A stretch of DNA of 64,000 nt, taken from Trametopsis cervina. Taxonomy: Eukaryota > Basidiomycota > Agaricomycetes > Polyporales > Irpicaceae. The translations under genes were made by a program, and so were the position numbers. The notes below the pieces were generated by a model, which was not told where the DNA came from, did no database searches, and saw only the letters and a program-made list of their open reading frames with translations. The stretch spans positions 186,001-250,000 of the forward strand of contig MU278364.1 of assembly GCA_022385755.1 (NCBI GenBank), in the 5' to 3' direction. This document shows positions 46,220 to 57,600 of the stretch, piece by piece. Position 1 is the stretch's first letter; every line of letters starts with the position of its first letter.

Positions 46220-46946
46220 ATGGCCAGCAAATACTTTCATTTCTTGTCTGGCTGTTGATTAACGGTGTTGTGTAGGATCCTTTACCGTATGGTTATCTGC
46301 AAGTGCCACAACGGCCGTATGTCGACGTCCGGCGCGGATCGTACTTCAATCCACTCCCTTCCATCGACTTCCACATCCCCACAGCTATCGGTGCGCGTCC
46401 AATCTCACTACAAGACGCAATGAACCTCCAATGCCCGGAAGAATGGAAAGGCGAACCTGAGGAGCTCTTTCGATCGAGGGTTACGCGGATAAGCTGTCGA
46501 ATCAATGTAGGCGACTTCAGTTGTGCTGGTGATTTCATACGCGGCTGATAGCCTTCAAGTGGCCAGGTTATCCTACTTAACATGGGCCAGTTAACGTGCG
46601 GGATTCTAGAAGAATATCCAGGCCTCTAAACAGGGCCAAGCTTGCACGAGGCTTAGCACGTTGTGTAGACAGAATTCTTCGCGTACGTGGTGCACCTCCG
46701 TTGCACGCGCTTCGAACTCGCTCATTATCGTTTGCATAGAACCTGCGAAATCAGAGGCAAACCCTACCAAGAGACTGCTGGGAGTTAGACTCACACCCTA
46801 AGTTATTTGATACGCGCAACGTCTTCCTCGGATCCTTGCGTCAAGTCGGCCGAGCAAGTTGGCAGCCCGAGCTGTACTTCTGGTGTGAGGATCAGCAGCT
46901 CATGGCACGTTTATGGTTGGATCCGTATATGGAGCCTGTTGTGTAA
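46220..46946 (+). pseudogene. P family, copy P6, single premature stop
   Basis: Exon 2 (46276 to about 46506) is intact: LQVPQRPYVDV, PSIDFHIP, LQDAMNLQCPEEW, RISCRIN. In exon 3 WPGYPT is followed by TAA (46578-46580), where P1 has CAG. The rest (RPLNRAKLARGLARCVDRILR; exon 4 NVFLGSLRQVGRASWQPELYFW to TAA at 46944) is open. The donor after the start codon reads GCCAGC where P1 has GTAAGC. It is closely related to P1 and recently broken. M1 starts 645 bp downstream. Confidence 0.65.
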
Positions 46947-47591
46947 GCTCTCGTTGCTGTGCGTTCTTGAACATCTAGTCTTGTTTGTCGTGCTTTCGTT
47001 GTTATCATGCTTTCTGGGTCCGTATCCAGTAGTCTCGTTGCTGTGCGTTCTGCATCTGTGTTTTTGTTGTCTCTGTGAAGTTAGTTTGTGTATTGTAGAG
47101 AGTTTTGGCTACACTGTTGGAAACTCATTGATTCCTCGCTGATTCTCGGGCTCGAGAGCTTGATTCTCTTACAGAAAAGTCGCAGCGAAATGAAAGCTCC
47201 CGTCCAATTGGCAAACCTCGCGGAGATGAGATCTACGAACCTCGCGGATTGTAACATCCAATGTTCTGGACTACAAATTTGTGCTGACGTAGCACAGCAA
47301 TGTAGGTGCAGAAGGTCCGCGTATGCTAGTAACGTTTTCATCAACATCTCATCGCCGGATGAGGCCGTGTACTGACGCATCTTTCCGCGCTACCGCTATA
47401 CATATATATTCGCAGCGGGGACATATCACCGCCACTTTGCTCCCACGTTTCTACCTTTCTCATCGAGGTATGTAGCTTCAATGTCGCACTCGTTTTGGGC
47501 GTACTAATGAGGAAAGCTTCAGTACATCTAATTGCAGGCAGCTCAACAGCTCGAACCAATCGTCAACATCCATACCGCATATCGGGCAACG
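46947..47591. other. Spacer between P6 and M1; M1 promoter and 5'-UTR intron
   Basis: A CTATACATATATATTC TATA-like stretch lies at about 47395-47410. A putative 5'-UTR intron runs from GTATGT (about 47468) to TTGCAG (about 47537). The same layout precedes M2. Confidence 0.5.
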
Positions 47592-48515
47592 ATGGAGCAT
47601 TCAGAGCAGCTCCCACTCGTCAACAACGTCGAGCAGACATCCCAGTCCTCTCCCAGTCTCTTGCCCACGTATGTTTCACCTGTCCAGCCCGAAAAGCAAG
47701 CACCTGTTCCGTCCGCAGTAGTCGCCGCACCTACCGCAGCAGCTGACTCACCCGCGTCCTCCGCCCCCACGCCTCGTCAGTCTCTCCCCGTCCGGCTCTA
47801 CTCCGCATTTTGCGTCTTTCTCATCGGCGGCACCATCCTTGGCACCTCCTTCGGCGTGCTCGCCGGGCTGCACTGTGCACACGTGGTCCTTATTGGCCTG
47901 TTCGTGCTCTTCCCCGCTTCGCGCTTCCTCGCCCCCTTTGTCCCCACCCTTGCCGCCCTTTTCCCCGCCACCTCGTCCGACGCAGGCATCCCACCGGCGG
48001 GGTTCTGGACGCTGGTATGGGAGTTCGGGCGTGCGGCATTCGTAGGTGGGTTCGCGGGCGGCGCGGTGTGCGGGGTCATCGCGGTCTTCGCCACGTTTGC
48101 TGCGCTCATCGTGAAGACACGTGGAATACCCACCAACTGGACGGATGCTACTGCCACCTCCCCCTTCGCCTGCTCGAAGCGCGGCCAGCGTACGAAACGT
48201 TCGGCTGCGAGGAGGGTGCTCGCCTCCGTGATGAAGTGCATCCTCCCCGGCCTCGCGCTGTCAACCGGCAGTGACCTGGTGTCCGTGGCCCACCGGTATT
48301 TGTACAATGGTGAGGTGGTGGTGGACGAGGTGAGGCGCGAGCCACTGCGCGCCGCAGCCGTGGTGCTCGTAGGGGCCGTCGTGTTTACAGTAGCGATGTG
48401 GATGCTGAGGAGGACGAACCAGGCGAAGAAAGAGGGGAAGGTCGCGGAACAGGCAGTGTCGCTTGAAGAAAGCTTACACGGCGTCGATGCAGGAGACGCG
48501 AGCACCAAGGTCTGA
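47592..48515 (+). CDS. M family multi-pass membrane protein, M1
   Basis: Intronless coding region of 307 aa from the ATG at 47592 (MEHSEQLPLVNNVEQ), chosen because M2 starts similarly. A Ser/Pro/Ala-rich cytosolic-type N-terminus (SLLPTYVSPVQ) precedes four to five hydrophobic helices: CVFLIGGTILGTSFGVLAG, VVLIGLFVLFPASRF, FVGGFAGGAVCGVIAVFATF, a weaker ILPGLALSTG and AAAVVLVGAVVFTVAMWML. A basic loop (KRGQRTKRSAARR) and an acidic end (SLEESLHGVDAGDAS) follow. No known transporter or enzyme motif. GC content is higher than in the surroundings. It is paired with P6 upstream. Confidence 0.8.
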   Translation: MEHSEQLPLVNNVEQTSQSSPSLLPTYVSPVQPEKQAPVPSAVVAAPTAAADSPASSAPTPRQSLPVRLYSAFCVFLIGGTILGTSFGVLAGLHCAHVVLIGLFVLFPASRFLAPFVPTLAALFPATSSDAGIPPAGFWTLVWEFGRAAFVGGFAGGAVCGVIAVFATFAALIVKTRGIPTNWTDATATSPFACSKRGQRTKRSAARRVLASVMKCILPGLALSTGSDLVSVAHRYLYNGEVVVDEVRREPLRAAAVVLVGAVVFTVAMWMLRRTNQAKKEGKVAEQAVSLEESLHGVDAGDASTKV

Positions 48516-49149
48516 CGCGGTGCTACTCTAGCATCGTTGGAAAGCGAATGAAGGTGACAATTTGCGAATCGGAACACACCAATAGGAATAATATGCGTAG
48601 GGCTACACGGCCATGCCAAAGCTCGGACATTGTGAACGATGGATCGAGAATCTCTGTAAAATATTGCTCGTCTGCGTCTACCCCTACAATCAATCAATTA
48701 TTACGACTGACCGCCATTAAGATAAGATAGACGCCCCATCTACAGACCAAAGGGCTCACGTGATCGTAATATACTGCGCTCACCTAGCGCCCACTTGAGC
48801 CGTATATCGCAACCGCGAGAACGCAGACTGCTCTATACAAGTTGCCTTTCTCCTATTTCTACAAGGTTTCAAGGGGTACTGAAGCCGTTATCGCTCTACA
48901 CTTATCTTACTGGTATCACCCAATTTCCAGATCATGACAGGGCTTCATAATGCCTGCTGCCAGCCCTCGCGTCTTCACCCGCTGGACAGCCCACTGGACA
49001 CCTTCTCTTTACCAGCCACCCTCCCTTCTTCATCTCCACCAAGAGATTGACTGGCCCTTAACACGGCAATGGTTCGCAAATGCTCCATCTTTTGTCTTGT
49101 TGTTAATTAACATCACTCACGTCAGATTTTTCCAATGCATAGCCACGCA
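48516..49149. other. Spacer between M1 and P7
   Basis: The 3' flank (48536-48680, ATTTGCGAATCGGAACACACCAATAGGAATAATAT) is repeated after M2 at 51195-51340. This confirms that a P-M unit was duplicated in tandem. No gene. Confidence 0.55.
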
Positions 49150-49690
49150 TTCAGCTGGGCCTCAAATACGTACCACAACGAATGCATAACACCCTGTACG
49201 GCCGATTGTCGTATTCTGACCTACATCCTTCTATCGACTTCCGCATCCGCACAGATGTGGTAAACTTACTCCTTCCGATATCCCTTCAACACGCGTTGTA
49301 CTGAAATTAGAAGACGGGTCTGAGGAGCTCTCTCCGCTGAAGGTTACGCGGATAACATGTTGAGTTAATGTAAGTGACTTCATTTGTGCTCATCGTTTTG
49401 TACACATTCAACAATCACAAACTATTTAGGTTTTATTCTTCGACACGGCCCAGTCGGCGCGCTGGGCTCCAGAGGAGTTCTCAGACCTGTGAACAAGGCC
49501 AAGCTTGCTCAAAATGTAGCGCACGATGTGGACAAAGTTCTTTGGCTGCGTGGATTAGTTCTGCTGCATGCACTTCGGACCCACCAGTAGCCATTCAAAC
49601 AGAACTTGAGAGGCTGGTCGGCTTGGACTCAGATATATTCTGGTATGGGAATGTGCAGCCTGGGCTCGCGGAACATTAGTGTTCTGATGC
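49150..49690 (+). pseudogene. P family, copy P7, decayed
   Basis: Recognisable pieces: IDFRI, LEELSPLKVTRITC followed by TGA, then exon 3 NKAKLAQNVAHDVDKVLWLRG. The CPEEW and GSWQP exons are lost or unrecognisable. It lies 570 bp upstream of M2. Confidence 0.55.
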
Positions 49691-50257
49691 TTAGTAAGGA
49701 AGCTTGCTATGGAGAACCTAGTCTATGTATGGGTGTGAGACAGTGTAAGGCACTGTCGGGGAAGTGTCGGTAAGAAAGCATCTGTTACTTCGCAGCATAG
49801 ATGTAATAACTCATCATTATCATAGTGTTGGCGTCGTGCATTCTATATTTGTCCGGTTGCCGCGCACCCTATGTTTATCCTTGACCACTCATTTGTACTC
49901 AATATTCTCACCCGTAAATTTTCGTTGACAACTTGTCAAGTACGCTTGGTCTCTAACGCACACTACATAGTATTAACACCGGGGCGTCTTCCATCAACAT
50001 CTCAGACCGAACAACATCGCGTACTGATCATCTTTCCACGCTGCAGCTACATATAAAGGTCTCTTGCTTATCGCAACTTTACTTCCCAGGCTTCTACCGC
50101 TCCCTCCTCGAGGTATGTAGTCCTAAATCCTACAGTCACCTCGTGCGCGCTGATGACGAAAGCTACATTACATCTAGCTACAGGCAGCTCAACAGCTTGA
50201 ATTGATCATCAATATATACCACATCAGGCGGCGAGCATACGTAGTCAGCTGTGTGCT
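49691..50257. other. Spacer between P7 and M2; M2 promoter
   Basis: TATAAA at 50052-50057. A likely 5'-UTR intron follows CTCGAG|GTATGT (about 50113), as in M1. No coding gene. Confidence 0.5.
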
Positions 50258-51163
50258 ATGCCGAACACGATGGAGCTCCCGCTCATCACCAACATCGAGC
50301 AGACATCCCAGTCGTCTCCCAGTCTCTTGCCCACGTATACCTCACCTGCTCAGCTCGGCAAGCAAGCACATGTTCCGTCCGCAGAAGTTCCCGCGTCCAC
50401 TGCAGCAGATGAGCCACCCGCGCCTCGTCACTCGCTTCCCGTCCGGCTTTGCTTTGCATGCTCTGTCTTTATCGTCCTCAGCACCATCCTTGGCACCTCC
50501 TTCGGGGTGCTCTTCGGGCTGTACAGCGGGTACGTTGTTGTCCTTGGCCTGCTAGCCCTTTTCCCCGCCTCGCGCTACCTCGCTCCCTTCGCCCCCGCCC
50601 TAGCCAACCTTTTCCCCGCCGTCCAATCTGACGCAGGCACCCCGCCAGCGGGATTCTGGGCGTTGTTTCAGACGTTCTGGCGGCTAGCGTTCGTGGGTGG
50701 GTTCGCAGGCGGCGCGCTCTGGGGGATCTTCACAGTCTTTGTCGCGTTCGCCGCGCTCATCGTGAAGACACGGGGAATACCATGGGACTGGAGGGCCGCT
50801 ACTGTCACCCGCCTGTCTACCTCTTCGGAGCGTGGCCCTCGCACGAAACGCTCCGCGGCGAAGAGGGCGCTCGTCCCCGTGATGATGTGCATCCTCCCTG
50901 GCCTCGCGCTGTCGATCGGCAGTGTTCTGCTGTATACTGTGCGCCGGTATTTGTACGGTGATGAGGCGATGGTAGACGAGGTGATGCGCGACCCGGTGCG
51001 CGCCGCGGCCGTGGCCCTCGTAGGGGGTATCGTTCATGCGATAGAGTTATGGATCCGGGAGAGGAAGAACCGGGTGGAGGATGAGAATGGCGGGGAGCAG
51101 GCAGTGTCGCTTGAGGAGAGCTTGCGTGGGGTCGATGCTGGAGACGCGAGCAACAAGGCCTGA
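50258..51163 (+). CDS. M family multi-pass membrane protein, M2
   Basis: Intronless, 301 aa (MPNTMELPLITNIEQ). The ATG at 50270 corresponds to the M1 start. Shared with M1: SQSSPSLLPTY, ILGTSFGVL, LFPASRYLAPF, AFVGGFAGGALWGI, FAALIVKTRGIPW, RYLYGDEAMVDEVMR and the SLEESLRGVDAGDAS end. Five hydrophobic segments. The paralogues are clearly recent duplicates, with divergence spread over the whole length. No recognised function; probable endomembrane or plasma-membrane location. Confidence 0.8.
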   Translation: MPNTMELPLITNIEQTSQSSPSLLPTYTSPAQLGKQAHVPSAEVPASTAADEPPAPRHSLPVRLCFACSVFIVLSTILGTSFGVLFGLYSGYVVVLGLLALFPASRYLAPFAPALANLFPAVQSDAGTPPAGFWALFQTFWRLAFVGGFAGGALWGIFTVFVAFAALIVKTRGIPWDWRAATVTRLSTSSERGPRTKRSAAKRALVPVMMCILPGLALSIGSVLLYTVRRYLYGDEAMVDEVMRDPVRAAAVALVGGIVHAIELWIRERKNRVEDENGGEQAVSLEESLRGVDAGDASNKA

Positions 51164-51781
51164 TGCAATGCTACTCTGACGGGGTGGCAGGCAAATGAGG
51201 GCGACTCTCTGCGAATCAGAACACACCAATAGGAATGATATTCGTATGGCCACACGGCCGTGTCAAAATGCAGACACTGTGAACGATGTATTCGGGATTT
51301 TTATAAATATTGCTTGTCTGCATCAGCCTCAGACTAAAGTTACCCAACAGTCGAGATGCAAGTATGAAGGGACATCTGATCGGTTGTCTGCTCACCTGTT
51401 CAACAACGCCACGGCTTGGGAAAGCTAATAGACCACTGGTCCTAGGACGAGACGTATCAGCTCTCGCCTACACCACGATCAAGTATGAGTGCAGTTACCT
51501 GCATGCGACGCGAAAGCGCGGTCGTGGTCGTGATCAAAATCATGATGTCTAGGGATCTGTATCGTGTAGGACCGACCGCGTTCGCTCCATATGATGCTCT
51601 GCTGTACAATGACAATACCATTCTCATAATATACAGGTAGGGAAGCGTAGCAATAATTTCCAAACGACCATCTCCAATGGCACTAGTGTGTCTCGATCGA
51701 TCGTAACGCAACACGGGCTGAGATACAATAGCTTCTCCCAAGGAACCCACCAACAACATCCAATAAAACCTAGGTGTCACC
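51164..51781. other. Intergenic region, M2 and M3 convergent
   Basis: 51195-51340 is the duplicated M 3' flank. No gene is supported in the rest. Confidence 0.5.
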
Positions 51782-52549
51782 TCAAACCTCCATTAACAAC
51801 ATGGGCTCCTTATACCGCCTCTCCGCCTCCTCCTTCATCAGCACTTCCCTCCAGTACCACGTCTGCGCAGGCTCCCCACGGCGAGACCGTTCCCTTTCCG
51901 CGCGTTGCCTATATGGCCACTCCCACGTAGCGACCAATATCGCGCCGAGAAACCCCGTAAGCACGAGTCGTATCGGGCTGCCCTTGATGTCCTCGCCCAG
52001 CCGCCCCGCCAGCCAGAGCACGACGAGGCCAGCCGGGCTCGCCATGCTGGAAAATAGAAAGCGCTCCAATACGGCCCACCTCACGGGCATCTTATCCGTT
52101 GTTTGAAGGATCCATATCGCCGACGGTTCCGTCCTCGCCCTCTCGCGGAGCACGCTCGGCAGGAACCGCGCGAACTCGAGCAGGAGGCGGCGCCGCCGCC
52201 AGTGGTACGCGCCGAACGCCACGCCTGCAGCGGTACCGGCGACTGCCCCACCCACCATGGTGCACTCGAAGAGTTCGGAGAGGTCAAGGCGGTCGAGTGT
52301 GTGCGTGATAAGGAGCTCCCAGAACAACACGACGACAGAGCCGAACGAGAGCGCGACGAAGGCCATCGACGCGGATAGGACGGCGAAGGTGATAGTTATA
52401 AGGGCGGTGGCGGAGGCGTAGAGCAGGTGGATGCGCACTAAAGCTGTGCGGGGGAGCGCGACGTGCTCCATTGAGCCTGAGAATGTGCTTGAGGATGCAA
52501 GGTCGGGCAGGGCGTATGTGGGCAATTCGTCCAGGGAGGCCTTCGACAT
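51782..52549 (-). CDS. M-like multi-pass membrane protein, M3
   Basis: Intronless, 255 aa, starting MSKASLDELPTYALPD. It shares the LPTY motif near the N-terminus with M1 and M2, and a similar layout of helices: LLYASATALITITFAVLSASMAF, FGSVVVLFWELLI, MVGGAVAGTAAGVAFGAY, FSSMASPAGLVVLWLAG, LVLTGFLGAILVATW. A basic HWRRRRLLLEFARFLP loop and a charged tail ending MLLMEV follow. It is closest to M4 (same loop FARFxPxxxxxRA, same xLLxEV end). Function unknown. Confidence 0.72.
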   Translation of the reverse strand: MSKASLDELPTYALPDLASSSTFSGSMEHVALPRTALVRIHLLYASATALITITFAVLSASMAFVALSFGSVVVLFWELLITHTLDRLDLSELFECTMVGGAVAGTAAGVAFGAYHWRRRRLLLEFARFLPSVLRERARTEPSAIWILQTTDKMPVRWAVLERFLFSSMASPAGLVVLWLAGRLGEDIKGSPIRLVLTGFLGAILVATWEWPYRQRAERERSRRGEPAQTWYWREVLMKEEAERRYKEPMLLMEV

Positions 52550-53071
52550 CGTGTGACTACTGATAAGGAACGATGCGAAACAGCAGCCTCTGAGAAAGTA
52601 ACAAGCAGAAAGAAAACGATGTCACCCACCTTTCAACCAGTAGTTGCTTTATGGATGGGGCTGCTTTTCAACGTAGTGTTTGGATCGCCGCAGGATGATG
52701 GTCAGAAGGGGCCACGAAAAGGAAACGGAGACTATTTGAGTACGGACCTGAGTGACGCTGGTGTAATTGGCAGGCTGTTCTAGCGTTTGGTTCGGAGCCG
52801 CATTGAATGCGCCGCTACCGATATTTATAGCACATCACCTACACACGGCGTATGCTATCCGCATTCTTATCGGAAACTTAATCAATCTAGCGCTGGCCTG
52901 TGAAAATCCCCTTTGGGAGCTCCTTGAGCAGATATTATATTTGCAAGTCGTAGTAGGTAGCATGAAGTTGCAGCCTGTGCAGTTGTCGTTGTAATCAGTG
53001 TGCCGTGTTAACGCTGAGCACAGAACTCGACTTACGCCCAGACAATCACGCCCGTAGCTCAAGGCAATTAC
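52550..53071. other. Intergenic region, M3 upstream
   Basis: No gene is seen. It probably contains the M3 promoter and the M4 3' flank. Confidence 0.45.
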
Positions 53072-53899
53072 TCAAACCTCAATCAACAGCTCAGCATCCT
53101 TCTTCTCATTGTCATCCCCAGAAGCCTCTTTCTTTGCTTCCTCTTCTGCCTGCTTGGCTGCAACCTTGGCGCGACAGCCGCGCTCCCTGGAGGCCTCGCA
53201 TGTAGTGCCGATGACCGCGCCCAGCACGCCAATCGTGGCGACGCGCACAAGAGACGACTTCGTCATGTCGATCATCGCCTCAGATGACTGCTGCAGCACA
53301 TAACCGAGTGGCACTGCGACGCTTCCCACGACGAGACCGGCACAGACGACGGCGGGATGATCTCCCTGGTACTTGTACCCCGATACCTTCTGGCCTCCGG
53401 TGACGACACTCGCACGATCCTGCATTGCGCGCGGCATAAAGCGGGCGAACATGGCAGGTAGACTGCGGTTCCAGATGTAGTACACGCTGAGCCCTAGTCC
53501 GACGACGGCACCAATGAGGGCACCACCCATGCCGGCACACCCGATAGATTCAGTGTTTCCCCGAAGCAAGGCATCCACGGTGGCGGATAACGAGGGAAAT
53601 GTGCCCACGGCCAGGTCCCATAGGAAGACGGCAATAAGGCTGAAGGCAATTCCCCTGATAGATAAGCATATGCCAAGTGCCGCCGTTGCAGTGACGAGGA
53701 ACGCTGGGGAGATGGCATAGAGGAGATAGAGGCGTGCTTTCTCTGCGCGCGTGAGTGCTGTGGGTGTCGATGACGGAGCCTGCGCATCCGATTGATGTAC
53801 AGTCGTAACAGAAGTTTGTGCCATGGGACCCATTGGAGAATGTACGTTGGCCTCAGGCGTCTGGGCTTGTGCGGTTTGCGCCATCATAGGTATAGGCAA
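53072..53899 (-). CDS. M-like multi-pass membrane protein, M4
   Basis: Intronless, 275 aa. A Gln/Ala/Pro-rich N-terminus, then helices LLYAISPAFLVTATAALGICLS, FSLIAVFLWDLAV, GMGGALIGAVVGLGLSVYY, AVVCAGLVVGSVAVPLGYV and VRVATIGVLGAVIGTTCE. A coiled-coil-like Lys/Glu tail (KVAAKQAEEEAKKEAS) ends ELLIEV. It is homologous to M3. Arrangement and the last two helices also resemble M1 and M2. No known domain recognised. Confidence 0.75.
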   Translation of the reverse strand: MPIPMMAQTAQAQTPEANVHSPMGPMAQTSVTTVHQSDAQAPSSTPTALTRAEKARLYLLYAISPAFLVTATAALGICLSIRGIAFSLIAVFLWDLAVGTFPSLSATVDALLRGNTESIGCAGMGGALIGAVVGLGLSVYYIWNRSLPAMFARFMPRAMQDRASVVTGGQKVSGYKYQGDHPAVVCAGLVVGSVAVPLGYVLQQSSEAMIDMTKSSLVRVATIGVLGAVIGTTCEASRERGCRAKVAAKQAEEEAKKEASGDDNEKKDAELLIEV

Positions 53900-54665
53900 A
53901 GTTGCTCTTAGGCTTTCTACTATACTAAAGGCCTTGTTCGATTAGCTGCTGTTCTTGAGAGATGCGCTCCAGAAGTGGACTCACAATGACACGAGAGCAG
54001 ATCCTGTATTTCGTTTTGAGTCTAAGGATGAGCACATTAGTAACAAGTCGAAATCCTCCTCGGGTGGGTTATCTCACCTCAAACCAGAGGGGTGATGGCG
54101 AGAAACAAGGAAGGGTGGGGCTTGAATCTAACTATTGCACACACGCTATGTACTTATCCAGGACGTAGCGCCTAGTGTGGCATAAATAACCCACTGCCTC
54201 CACTTCGGCTGCACGGCAGGTAGGCGCTGCGAAATTAGTAATCACGGCACTGAATAAACAAGCGGCAGTGCTTGCCACGATACGGACCGGCCAGAATAAT
54301 TGAATAGTAAACAGGATCAATGTGGGATATACCTCAGCTGTGAACAACCTCATAGCATATGTTTGATATCACGATGATATACAGCATTTCGCGAACTCTC
54401 GGACTGCGATGCAGTCTAGCTGTGAAGATGTCGATGAATGATGTAAGAACAATTCTAAGATGTGACTTACACAGTTCGGCGTTTTACGTGGCGGTTGTTA
54501 AGCGGGATCTGCGTGACCAAATATTGGAAATACGCCACAAAGCTGATCGAGACCATATTTGGCTGAAAGACGCGCATGATGAGAAAGATAGTAGAAAATG
54601 AGATGCGACGTAGCATATATAGGCAAAGGCATGATCCTAGGGGTGAGAAAGAACCAAATATGGTA
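53900..54665. other. Intergenic region between M4 and VPS11
   Basis: No gene is seen. It marks the boundary between the accessory region and the conserved block. Confidence 0.5.
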
Positions 54666-57600
54666 TTATGCAGCAACGTCTTCAAGGCGTGACAGATTCA
54701 TGACACCCTTACTGAACCCAGCAGCCACAGCGGCAAACCCTCCTTCCTTCACTTCAGAGAGGAAGACGTCATGTTGGTCCGCTAACCGCTCGTTATTCCG
54801 ACGGATCTCACGGATCATGCTATGGGAGCGAGCACAGCTTCGGCATTCATTGTCATGCTCTCCCAGGCAACTATAGGTTATTGTCAATTATTATGCGGCT
54901 CAGCGTCCAGGTGATCAAACATACCGCTGATGGTAACTGTGACCACACATGAAGTGTATACTCGGCAAGTCGAGTTGACCACCACAAGCCGCACATTGAG
55001 TGTTGTGGAAAACTTTCGGATGCTCTGCATCTTCTAGCTCTGCGACAGCCTTCAACTTCGCTGCCGTCTCCGCTCTGTACGAGTTGATCAACTTCTGATC
55101 CTGTTGAAGAAGAGTAAAATCAGTAGTGGTACACGTACGACATGATGCCTCTTACCGTGTCAATTTCTTCGCGCGCCGCCTTGATTCGCGACATCAGCCA
55201 CTGTTTTACAAGACCAACGCTGGCAACGTTATTGCGACTCAAGACTTGCACAACCGCCAACGGTGGCATAATCTTCTCCTGTTCGATATACTCTAGGATT
55301 CGGCCCAGATCGTTCGTATGCTTGGTGAGTAATTCAGACGTCGACGTGAGGAAGCGCAAGACCAGGGGGTATAGATGAGGATGCGCGGGTCCATAGCGTG
55401 CGAGGCACTCCACAACGTCCGAGGAAGCGTTCGATGCAGGGTTCTCCTTGTGGTTGTCAATGTAGAAGCGTATGACGTCTTCGTACATGTCCATTCGCTC
55501 CCATAGCAGAACCAGGCCTGGTGTAAACTCGCTGGTCTCGCAAAGGATGAGCGCATGTGTAGGGTCATAGGGCAGGTCGTCGCTCTTCAGCAGCCGCAAA
55601 GCCTTCTCAAGACCGCCCTTCTCCGCATACGTCGGCGACAAGTACAGTTCCAGTAGCGTATTCCACACAGCAGCCTGATCCAGATGCTCTGCCTCAGGTT
55701 CTGCACCTGGATCGGGCTCAACTATGCTCGGAAGGGCGTCAGGCCCCGCGATACTTTGTCCCCACCGGCGAGCAGCAACAGTTTCTAGGAAGTGCAGGAA
55801 CTGGTCTTTGTGGTCGATGAAATGAGCAAAGTATATTCTTGGAGAGGGCCGTTTGATGGGGGTCGATTTCGCACGGCCGAGGGTTGGTGTCGCGCTACGA
55901 GACGGAAGAGATCCAGTAGGCGTATCTGCTCCAGATACACTTGCGGTCGACGCCTCCCGTCGAGGGAGTTTATCCGAAGGCTTGACAGTCGTAGTGGTAG
56001 ATGCTGATGAAGGCTGCACAGGTTCTGGTGTGGCACCCACCCTATTCATCGCCAGATACGACAAGTATGACGGGCCGGAAGTACTGGCCTGCCTCGAGGG
56101 TGGAGATCGCACCTCTTCCTCATCCAGCGATAACGGCGATAGGCTGGTGCACAGATCGATCAGTAGATCTGTGGTCTCGCTTGGCAGGTTGCTCAACAGC
56201 GCGCGACCGTAACGAGCCAAATTGTTCTCTGCCTAACAAAAGAGAACGCTGAATGAAATAGAGAAGACGTTATAATGTAAGTATACCGTACCACTTCAGA
56301 ACCTAGCCGTCGTAGGTAAACCAACGCATCCTTGTAGTTCCCAGCATCTTCAATTTGTATCTGTAAATAATCCTCATGCCGGTCGTACTTCTTTGCAAGA
56401 TAAGATGCGTGCTCAAAGTACCCCGCTTGACGACAAACACGAATGGCAGTTTCAATGTCGAAAGGAAGGTCCTCCGAGTCCCCATCGGCGGCGGTGCGTC
56501 GGCTCTCGGTCTTGATGAAACTATCCAACCGTGCAACGTCTTTCAGCTTGGTGTACGTATTAAGCAGCAGCGTAGTGTGATCAGAGTTGGCCAGGCCTAA
56601 GTTGTGCAATTCCTGCAGATAAGTTACGAGATTATGGATCCGTTGAGCATCCAGGAACTGCGGCGGGAGTCGTCAGTACGAAGAGCTTGCATGATGAAGA
56701 TCTTGTGAATTACCTTGCGAATGACATAACTTGGCTGCACATGTCCAATAGTTTGAATGAATTGCTGCATGGCACTATCATACTCTCCTTTGGTGTATAG
56801 ATGGTCACCATATTGTTTGTGTATATCGGCCACACTGACTTCATCCAACTTCTGTGTCTTAGCTAGATCCAGCGCAAGCGCGTATAAGGATCTCCTATAA
56901 AGAAGGTCCAGCTTCGCAGATGTGGGCTTCTCTTCCAGATGGAGAACCTGCGACAATAGTCAGACTCGAACGATCCCGATGCGGGCTCGGCTTACCTTCC
57001 CGTCATTTGAAAGTAGATATACGTCACGTCCTACAGAGAATACATGTCGTATACCCTCTGTGTGAGTTCCTGAGTAGGCGACGAGCTTGTTATCCAAGTC
57101 GAAGAGGACAACTTTGGTGACATCGGCTTTGGGCTCGTTATTACGCGCCGCGAAATTACGGACTGTCGCTGATGGAGCGGATGCTGTCGCAGTGAAAGGG
57201 GGAGAAACGATCACCAGGTAGTTTAAATGGGTATGCACGAAAGATTTGAATCCTACGTAATTGTATATCAGCGCGTGACGCAATAGGACAGACCTTCGCG
57301 ACCTACCCTCGTATGCATAGGAAGGCCCTCGGCCATCCGTACCGTATATATAGATGGCTTCGTCCTTGGCAATGATCACATTTTTCGCGTGCCAGTCCAT
57401 AGTCGCACATCCCAGGTCACAGCCAACCTCGTCCACTTCACTGGGCGTGCCACCACTCCCCTTCCCTGACGCCTGGTAGGATAGAACACGGTTGATAGTG
57501 ACGATGAACAAGTAGATGTTTGGGCTATCCTCAGATGGCTCACGGAACCCCAGACCAGTGATAGGCTCCGTGGTGCCTTCATGAATGGCGCGTGGTTTAG

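Noticed and set aside
47798..48697. 299-codon minus-strand frame opposite M1
   Set aside because: It is antisense to the GC-rich M1 gene; M2 conserves the plus-strand protein while the antisense frame is not conserved.
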